From an uncultured Fibrobacter sp. (lineage in GTDB: Bacteria > Fibrobacterota > Fibrobacteria > Fibrobacterales > Fibrobacteraceae), in the NCBI RefSeq assembly GCF_900316465.1, contig NZ_ONDD01000005.1:1-64000 (forward strand): a DNA stretch of 64,000 nucleotides. The letters run 5' to 3'. The translations under genes were made by a program, and so were the position numbers. Under the pieces are notes generated by a model. That model worked only from the letters and a program-made list of their open reading frames with translations. It was not told the origin of the DNA and did not search any database. This document shows, piece after piece, positions 59,001-64,000 of this stretch (the stretch's first letter is position 1; every line of letters begins with the position of its first letter).

Positions 59001-59720
59001 GTCATTCCGCTTATCAGCTGGGAATACTTCTTCTTCACTTGGAAAATCAAGCCCGAAGAGGAAGAAGCAAAAAAACTCAAGGCCGATGCCGAAGCACTCA
59101 TCAAGTCGCTCACAAAGCCCGAGTATGCACTGCGTGCCGTGCAGGCGTTCTACCCTGCAGCCGGTACGGAAAAGTCGGTTATCTTTAACACGGGCCGTAC
59201 CGGCACCGACTCCGACCTTGTCGAAGTCGCCACGGCACGCCAGCAAAATCCCGAAGGCACTTGCCTCGCGCTCTGTGACTACGTTGCTCCTGCGAATGCG
59301 AACACCGCAAGCGTCTTCGCCGCTCCCGCCGGTAAAGATGTATTCCGCGACATCGTGGGTGCCTTCGCCGTCACCGTAAGCGACGCCTTCGTCAAGCGCC
59401 TCGAAAAGCTGAAAGCCGAACAGGGCGGCAGCGACTACGACGTTCTTTTGATGCAGACTGTCGCCGACCGCCTGGCCGAAGCCGGCGCCGAATACTTGAG
59501 CAAGGAACTCGAACGCACCAACAACTGGAAGGGCATCCGCCCGGCCGTCGGCTACCCCGTGCTCCCGAACATCAAGGAAATCTTCAATGTCGCAAAACTC
59601 ATCGACTTCAACAGTGTGGGCATCAGCCTCACCGAAAACGGTGCCATGTACCCGCAAGCATCCGTGAGCGGCCTTTACATCAGCCACCCTGAAATCGACT
59701 ACTTCCACGTGAAGGTGTAA
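56064..59720 (+). CDS. metH: Cobalamin-dependent methionine synthase MetH
   Basis: A 1218-residue four-module enzyme that moves a methyl group from methyl-tetrahydrofolate to homocysteine. The homocysteine module (1-~330) has zinc Cys in GLNCGLG and GGCCGTTPEH. The pterin module (~365-640) begins FVKVGERCNVAGSK. The cobalamin module (~700-900) carries DVHDIGKN with the B12-ligand His and SLSGLITPS. The reactivation module (~950-1218) ends with PAVGYPVLPN and the YPQASVSGLYISHPE region. All key residues are present, so it looks functional. There is no clear ribosome site at the ATG, which is the only one near the homologous start. Confidence 0.96.
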   Translation: MDKKMTLREAFESKMMLLDGGMGSVIQTYGIKGANNDMLSIEKPDIILDIQRRYVDAGVDCLTTNTFSSQRVSQHEYHQEHRIAEMNRAAVKIAKQAAAEAMEKYGRQVYILGDVGPTSKMLSMSEDVNDPASRSITFDELEDAYLEQIQVLIEEDVDAILIETIFDTLNAKAAASAFTKVMEARAAKAGDKAADLKPVEVMFSMTVSDASGRTLSGQTVEAFAVSVMHMHPLSIGLNCGLGADGMVPYLRRMGKVAPCYISCHPNAGLPNQFGGYDDTPEDMVRLMGVYLDDKLVNMIGGCCGTTPEHIAAMRKMLDALPADYERRKPAPKYATSPLLRLAGLEPLFKEQVRPSNGADSCNAEDFVKVGERCNVAGSKKFLRLINEKNYEEALDIARKQVEDGADVIDVNMDDGLLDATAEMQTFLNLLASDPAISRVPIMVDSSRFEVIEAGLKCAQGKCIVNSISLKMGEKAFIEHALTIKRLGGAVIVMLFDEEGQATNYERRVQIAARAYDIMVKKLGFDPSDIIYDPNVLTVATGMAEHNAYAIDFIRAVRWIMDNLPGVRISGGLSNLSFAFRGNNYLREAMHTTFLHYAIPNGMGMAIMNPSAIIEYKTIPLELRMAITEVIYNTEPDASEALIEIASRMTAAAAAAKEAGTKYDPKAIFAMSTGASSSSDDGANAAADAKPTTPEERLQEALLKGTSTTLQPDLMELINRGDSPVGIISGPLMDGMNEVGRRFGEGKMFLPQVVKTARTMKKAVEILQPYIEAGKDANASSRGKIVIATVKGDVHDIGKNIVSVIMACNGYEMVDLGVMVPEDVIVKAVIENKADILSLSGLITPSLEEMCTVAKAMQDAGQRIPIIVGGATTSPTHTAVKIAPCYDGPVFHVRDAASNPGLVQKLLDPATSEQTIQENRVEQQRIRDKQNGIQTEAASAMAAAEKTPEERRYQCDWSKYQPVEPPFMGESKLPPIPLEKVIPLISWEYFFFTWKIKPEEEEAKKLKADAEALIKSLTKPEYALRAVQAFYPAAGTEKSVIFNTGRTGTDSDLVEVATARQQNPEGTCLALCDYVAPANANTASVFAAPAGKDVFRDIVGAFAVTVSDAFVKRLEKLKAEQGGSDYDVLLMQTVADRLAEAGAEYLSKELERTNNWKGIRPAVGYPVLPNIKEIFNVAKLIDFNSVGISLTENGAMYPQASVSGLYISHPEIDYFHVKV

Positions 59721-59794
59721 GAAAAATACGCATTTTACCTTATCCAATCCGCACTCGTTGCAGATTTCTCAAAATAAATGAGCTCAAACACCCC

Positions 59795-59814
59795 CGGCGA
59801 CACAGCCGTTTTTT
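59795..59814 (+). terminator. Possible metH terminator
   Basis: CGGC pairs with GCCG, followed by six T. The stem is short. Confidence 0.45.
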
Positions 59815-59828
59815 CTAAAAAGAGATTA

Positions 59829-59853
59829 TTTTAAAAACAGGTTGTTTTTAAAA
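59829..59853. promoter_or_regulatory. Palindrome upstream of the GH44 gene
   Basis: TTTTAAAAACA pairs perfectly with TGTTTTTAAAA across GGT, ending 9 bp before the start codon. An operator or a hairpin near the ribosome site is possible. It is unlike the TTGAC-type sites. Confidence 0.45.
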
Positions 59854-59862
59854 GGGTGTTTT

Positions 59863-61686
59863 ATGAAAAGTATTCTGACCGCGTTCTCCACGAAGGCAAG
59901 TCTCGCCACCGTGCTCATCGCAAGTGCAGCGACATTGTCCTCCGCAGCAATCAACATTTCCGTCGACACGCAAAAAGGTATCAAGAAAATTTCACAGTAC
60001 CTGTACGGGCGCAACATTGATAAAATCAGCGATGGCGACCCCGAAGTGAATGAAGAAGAAACCGCTTTCATCAACCAGATGCTCGAAGCGGGCGTGCATA
60101 TGCTGCGTGCAAACAACGGCAACAACGCCACGCGCTACAACTGGCGTCACAAAATGACCGTTCACCCCGACTGGTACAACAACGTTTACTCTCACGACTG
60201 GGCGATTACCGCACAAAAAGTCCTTGACAAAATGCCGGGTATCGACGCCATGTACGCCTTCCAGCTCACCGGTTTCGCCGCAAGCTCCACCGACTACAAC
60301 TTTGGCGACTGGAACTGGAAACAAGAGCACGGATTCTACGCGACCTCGACACTCGACCTTGCAGGTGGCGGCGAAGTAGATGAAGACGGCAAGACACTCG
60401 TAAAGGCTGGCGACTACAAACTCTACAATATGGAATGGCCCGCCGACTCCACCGTCGCCATCATCCCGTACTGGCGTGACGAACTCAAGTTCGACATGAG
60501 CCGCTTTAAATACTGGAGCATGGACAACGAAATGGAAATCTGGCGCGGCACGCATTCCGACCTCGATCTACCTGTCACCGGAGATTTTCTTGTAGAACAC
60601 TATATCGATGTCGCCAAGAAAGCTCGCACGCAATGGAAAGATATCAAGCTCACCGGCCCCGTTGCCGCAAACGAATGGCAATGGTGTTCCGTCGCCTCGT
60701 ATAACGAACAGGACCGTCCCAAAGGCCCCGATCGCAATTACTGCTGGCTCGAATACTTTATCATGAAGGTCGCCGAAGAGCAAAAGAAATCGAGCGTGCG
60801 TCTGCTCGATGTTCTAGATATTCACTGGTACCCGAGCGAAAAGGATTACGAATCGCGCATGAACTGGCACCGCGTACTGTTCGACACCACCTACAACTAC
60901 TCCGGCGCAAACGGAATCAAGATGGTAAACGGCGGCTGGGACAACGACAACCAAAAGGAATACATCTTCAAGCGTATTAACGACTGGCTCGACAAATACT
61001 TCGGCAAGGATCACGGCATCACGCTCGGCATTACCGAAACAAGCCTCATCGACGAAGACGACCCCATGGTCACAGCCCTCACCTACGCCTCGTTCATCGG
61101 CACCATGCAGGACAACGGTGTCGAGATTTTCACCCCGTGGACATGGGGCGACGGCATGTACGAAACGGTGCACCTGTTCAGCCGCTACGGCCATCCGAAC
61201 CGCGTGCAGTCCACCTCCAGCAATGACTCGCTGGTGTCCGCCTACAGTTCCATCAGCAACAAGGGCGATTCGCTCACAGTCATCTTCGTGAACCGCGCCG
61301 AAAAGGACGCACAAGAAATCAACCTCGATCTTGCGGACTTCGCCTCCGACGGAACAGTCAAAACACTCACCTTGCAGAACCTCCAGGGCGAAACATTCAT
61401 TTCACACACAAGCAACGCGTTGAAAGAAAACGTGGTAGATGCAAATCCGCAGGGCGGAACCACCTCTGCGACTGGCTACAGCATTAACAGTTTCAAGATG
61501 ACGCTCCCCGCAAAGTCAATCACCGCAGTGCTACTCACTTCCAACAGCCCGACCGTCGTTGACGCCATCAAGCCCAAGGCGAAGGCTCGCCCCACAACGC
61601 ATTACGGGGCAACAAGCCGCTTCGATACAAAAGGACGTAACGTAACCCACACCCGCACAAACCCCGGCTACTACATTCTGCGATAA
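59863..61686 (+). CDS. GH44-like endoglucanase
   Basis: About 607 residues. Signal peptide, then a GH44-like catalytic barrel: ISQYLYGRNID, MLRANNGNNATRYNW, the acid/base Glu in YWSMDNEMEIW at ~residue 220 and the nucleophile Glu in LGITETSLIDEDD at ~385, followed by a beta-sandwich with LVSAYSSISN and IFVNRAEKDAQE. The end TRTNPGYYILR is a short sorting-like tail. GH44 enzymes are endo-glucanases or xyloglucanases. No CBM6 is attached, and unlike the minus-strand cluster it has no TTGAC-type site. AAAGGG precedes the start at 59863; a terminator follows. Confidence 0.8.
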   Translation: MKSILTAFSTKASLATVLIASAATLSSAAINISVDTQKGIKKISQYLYGRNIDKISDGDPEVNEEETAFINQMLEAGVHMLRANNGNNATRYNWRHKMTVHPDWYNNVYSHDWAITAQKVLDKMPGIDAMYAFQLTGFAASSTDYNFGDWNWKQEHGFYATSTLDLAGGGEVDEDGKTLVKAGDYKLYNMEWPADSTVAIIPYWRDELKFDMSRFKYWSMDNEMEIWRGTHSDLDLPVTGDFLVEHYIDVAKKARTQWKDIKLTGPVAANEWQWCSVASYNEQDRPKGPDRNYCWLEYFIMKVAEEQKKSSVRLLDVLDIHWYPSEKDYESRMNWHRVLFDTTYNYSGANGIKMVNGGWDNDNQKEYIFKRINDWLDKYFGKDHGITLGITETSLIDEDDPMVTALTYASFIGTMQDNGVEIFTPWTWGDGMYETVHLFSRYGHPNRVQSTSSNDSLVSAYSSISNKGDSLTVIFVNRAEKDAQEINLDLADFASDGTVKTLTLQNLQGETFISHTSNALKENVVDANPQGGTTSATGYSINSFKMTLPAKSITAVLLTSNSPTVVDAIKPKAKARPTTHYGATSRFDTKGRNVTHTRTNPGYYILR

Positions 61687-61698
61687 TTTTTATATATC

Positions 61699-61729
61699 CC
61701 CTTTAAGTGCATACAACTTAAAGGGTTTT
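61699..61729 (+). terminator. Terminator of the GH44 gene
   Basis: CCCTTTAAGT pairs perfectly with ACTTAAAGGG across 7 nt, followed by TTTTA. Confidence 0.85.
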
Positions 61730-61731
61730 AT

Positions 61732-61900
61732 ATGGAAAACAAAGAAGAGATTCAGGTCGAAGAAAACCAAGCAGAAGTTTTCGCTCTTGGGTTATCGCGT
61801 CGCCACCGTGTGGGAATGTTCCATCAAGAGCGACTTTGACCGCACCATAGAAAGACTCGCCGCCTTTATTCAAAGCGACGAGGAATCTATAGAAATCTAA
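61732..61900 (+). pseudogene. Remnant of a Vsr-like endonuclease
   Basis: One frame from an ATG at 61732 starts MENKEEIQVEENQAEV and stops early. The +1 frame gives LLGYRVATVWECSIKSDFDR and ends SDEESIEI, which resembles the C-terminus of very-short-patch repair (Vsr) endonucleases. Only ~35 residues remain, so it is a fragment. Confidence 0.5.
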
Positions 61901-61908
61901 AGAGAGAA

Positions 61909-62799
61909 TTACTTTTCAACAACAATCAATTCAGGCTCGCCACGATCCGGAAGCGGCTTGAAAATTTTCACGTTCGTCTGAACCGCGGGACCGCCAAAGG
62001 CCTTCATTTCGCAAACGAAAAGGTAATTCATGCCGGCCACCACCTGCGTCGATACGCTGAGTGGCTTGAGCCCGAGATAAGCATAATCCTTGGTCGCTGC
62101 GGTAAACACAGCAGAATCTTCAGCATTGAGCGGGCGCTGTTCCGAGAAACCACCCATCAGCATTTCTTCGGTCTTGCCGGCTTCCAAGTTGCCAAAGAAG
62201 GCTTCGACTTCGCTAGCAGCAACTTCGGCACCATTTTCAGCGGCAATACGCTTATTCGAAATTCCATAGGCAAGCGTCACGTTCGCATTCGGTTCAAGCG
62301 TCTTGAGTTCTTCGGCAGATGCCTTGCGGCCACCGCTGCCATATGTGCAGAACGGCACCACCACCTTGCCGCCCAAGTCGTTAGAATCGAGGAAGGTGTA
62401 AATGGGCGGAGCAAAAGTTCCAAACATAATCGGGTAGCCCAGGTAAACCGTGTCGTACTTGTCCAATTCCACCTTCGCATTTTCAAGGGCGGGCCACTGT
62501 TTGCTATCACGCTGCGCCTTCACCGCGGCAATGGTGCTGTCGTAAGTCGAAGGATAAGCAGTCACCAGCTTTAATTCCACGGCATCGGCGTTCTTTGCCT
62601 TCGTGAAGATTTCGGCAAGCTTTTTAGTCGCACCATTCTGCGAAAAGTACACCACCACCGACTTGGTAGCGGGCGCCACCACTTCGACAGGTTCCGCCTT
62701 GGGCTCCGGTTTGGATTCCTTCTCGTTGCAGGCAGTAAACACCATCGAGGCCGCCAATACAGACATGGCAGCAACAGTCAATTTGAAATGATGGAACAT
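61909..62799 (-). CDS. Flavodoxin-domain lipoprotein
   Basis: A 296-residue lipoprotein (lipobox VFTAC). A flavodoxin-like domain at ~45-210 has SVVVYFSQNGATKKLAEIF (FMN phosphate loop), YDTVYLGYPIMFGTFAPPIY and VVPFCTYGSGG. The C-terminal ~80 residues have a cystatin-like layout (YLGLKPLSVSTQVVAGMNYLF, then VKIFKPLPD). Similar flavodoxins act in envelope redox reactions, but no partner is visible here. A ribosome site (AGGAGAAC) precedes the ATG. It is 13 bp downstream of the HD-GYP gene and may be co-transcribed. Confidence 0.78.
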   Translation of the reverse strand: MFHHFKLTVAAMSVLAASMVFTACNEKESKPEPKAEPVEVVAPATKSVVVYFSQNGATKKLAEIFTKAKNADAVELKLVTAYPSTYDSTIAAVKAQRDSKQWPALENAKVELDKYDTVYLGYPIMFGTFAPPIYTFLDSNDLGGKVVVPFCTYGSGGRKASAEELKTLEPNANVTLAYGISNKRIAAENGAEVAASEVEAFFGNLEAGKTEEMLMGGFSEQRPLNAEDSAVFTAATKDYAYLGLKPLSVSTQVVAGMNYLFVCEMKAFGGPAVQTNVKIFKPLPDRGEPELIVVEK

Positions 62800-62812
62800 T
62801 GTGTTCTCCTAT

Positions 62813-64000
62813 TTAGCTTTTAGCCTGTTCCGGCGCAACGCCGTTTGTGCCTTCTGCAGCCGTTTTCGTTGCAGCAGCATCCGCATTAGAGCTTTCTTCT
62901 GGCGGCGGTGCCAGCTTAGTTCTTGCGCCGTAAAGTCTTTCAGAAATATGCGTGAAGGTTTCCACGATATCCGGGTCAAAATGTTTACCCGCACCTTCCA
63001 CAATAATCTGCATGGCCTTTTCATAAGTGAACGGTTTCTTGTACACGCGTTCAGCCACAAGAGCATCGAACACGTCGGCCACAGCCATGATTCTTGCTGA
63101 CAGCGGAATATCTTCGCCCTTGATGCGCGTCGGGTAACCCGAGCCATCCCACTTTTCATGGTGGTAATGCGCCATATCGATCGATTCGTTCAAGTAATCC
63201 GCATCAATGGTATCGCCTGCATCTTCGACCATCTTCACCAAGATTTTCCAACCTTCGGTGGTATGGCTCTTCATGATGGTGAATTCTTCGTCAGTGAGCT
63301 TACCCGGCTTATTCAGAATCAAGTCAGACACGGCAATCTTACCGATGTCATGCAACGGAGCGGCACGCTTGAGTTTTTCGATGTAGGCATCCGTGAGCAC
63401 ATCGACAAACTTGCCTTCAGCCTTGAGCTGACGTGCAATCGCTTCCACGTATTCAGCCGTCTTCTTAATATGGTTACCCGTGCTCTTGTCGCGCGCTTCA
63501 ACCACTTCAGCGAATTCCATAATAATGACTTCCTGCATGCGCTGAATTCGTTCGTTCTGCGCTTGCACTCGCTGGATAAAGTTGTAAGTGTCGCTCGCCA
63601 TCGTGTAGATGGATTCGTACAGGTGCTCAATTTCGTCTCTCGTGCGTACCCCGATTTTTCCGAGGCGTTCCACGCTGTCGCGAATGCTTTCGAGGTCCAC
63701 CTTTTCGGTTTCAAGCATGCTGGCACGAGTCGTGTTGGCAGCAATCTTCATGGCTGCCAAGGACATCTGGTTCATGGGAATCACTACGCCACGCTTCACG
63801 AGTTCAAGCACGATACTCATGATGATAATTGAAAGTCCGAAGAACAGCGAAAGCATCTTGATAAAGAAGATCGCTTCGTCGCGAATGATATTTTCCATCG
63901 AGATATCAGCCGCAATATAGGCAACCGTCTTATTCGACGAATTGCGGATCGGTCGATATACGGTCAACAACCATCCGTACTTGTCATCCGAGATAATCGG
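62813..64000 (-). CDS. HD-GYP domain phosphodiesterase, 5' end outside the window
   Basis: The C-terminal ~395 residues of a membrane signalling protein. A transmembrane helix (FFIKMLSLFFGLSIIIMSIV) and a HAMP-like linker are followed by a coiled stretch. The HD-GYP domain (~150-340 of the visible part) has HDIGKIAVSDLILNKPG and HYHHEKWDGSGYPTRI. HD-GYP proteins cleave cyclic di-GMP. The frame stays open to the right edge, where the upstream part probably holds an extracellular sensor (DDKYGWLLTVYRPIRN resembles a Cache-type end). The tail is rich in Ala and Glu. Confidence 0.88.
   Translation of the reverse strand, partial: PIISDDKYGWLLTVYRPIRNSSNKTVAYIAADISMENIIRDEAIFFIKMLSLFFGLSIIIMSIVLELVKRGVVIPMNQMSLAAMKIAANTTRASMLETEKVDLESIRDSVERLGKIGVRTRDEIEHLYESIYTMASDTYNFIQRVQAQNERIQRMQEVIIMEFAEVVEARDKSTGNHIKKTAEYVEAIARQLKAEGKFVDVLTDAYIEKLKRAAPLHDIGKIAVSDLILNKPGKLTDEEFTIMKSHTTEGWKILVKMVEDAGDTIDADYLNESIDMAHYHHEKWDGSGYPTRIKGEDIPLSARIMAVADVFDALVAERVYKKPFTYEKAMQIIVEGAGKHFDPDIVETFTHISERLYGARTKLAPPPEESSNADAAATKTAAEGTNGVAPEQAKS

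Overview
The window looks like a chromosomal segment of a Fibrobacter-like, fibre-degrading, Gram-negative gut bacterium. The evidence is a run of secreted plant cell wall enzymes with CBM6-type modules and short basic sorting-like C-termini, a fibro-slime domain protein, a TIGR02147-family regulator, and a TonB-type receptor. The assignment comes from recognising these families by eye; no search was run.

Positions 1-13,300 form an AT-rich defence and accessory island. In order it holds a broken ORF6N-domain gene, a retron of the RT-TIR type with its flanking inverted repeats visible at 976-988 and 1098-1110, a GHKL/MORC-like ATPase next to a Sau3AI-type restriction-modification pair, an Rpn/PD-(D/E)XK transposase-like protein, a PLD-helicase-DUF3427 protein paired with a Nudix hydrolase, and a serine recombinase that overlaps the Nudix gene antisense. 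The island ends in an unusual array of about fifteen short, near-perfect palindromes with different stems (12,648-13,332). Related palindromes sit in frame inside the ORF6N gene and inside the neighbouring DUF1016/YhcG nuclease gene, and another lies in a DUF4143-type ATPase fragment. This is the least explained signal in the window.

Positions 13,400-17,750 are a patchwork: REP-like hairpins, a strong promoter with a structured leader, the DUF1016 gene, an ATPase remnant, two remnants of a MarR-type gene, a repeat-rich surface protein and a 43-residue peptide.

Positions 17,754-45,535 are a hemicellulose-degradation cluster, all on the minus strand and mostly single-gene units with their own terminators: GH141-like, GH5, fibro-slime protein, GH127, GH27, CE1-like esterase plus GH43 (operon), two CE6 esterases, GH30 and two tandem GH43 enzymes. 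Together they would cut the xylan backbone (GH30, GH5), remove acetyl or feruloyl groups (CE6, CE1) and remove arabinose, xylose or galactose side groups (GH43, GH127, GH27). A palindrome of the form TTGAC-N5-GTCAA recurs about 75-115 bp upstream of most of these genes. A variant, TGGAC-N5-GTCCA, lies upstream of the TIGR02147 regulator/lipoprotein operon (45,708-47,887), which suggests a local regulon.

Positions 48,094-55,989 are a zinc-acquisition cluster on the plus strand: a Fur/Zur-family regulator with a palindrome at its start, ZnuA, ZnuC and ZnuB, several His-rich or cysteine-containing envelope proteins without a named function, a TonB-dependent receptor and a CobW/ZNG1-type GTPase. 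It is followed by metH, a GH44 endoglucanase, a Vsr-like remnant, a flavodoxin lipoprotein and an HD-GYP protein cut by the right edge. No rRNA, tRNA or CRISPR array was seen.
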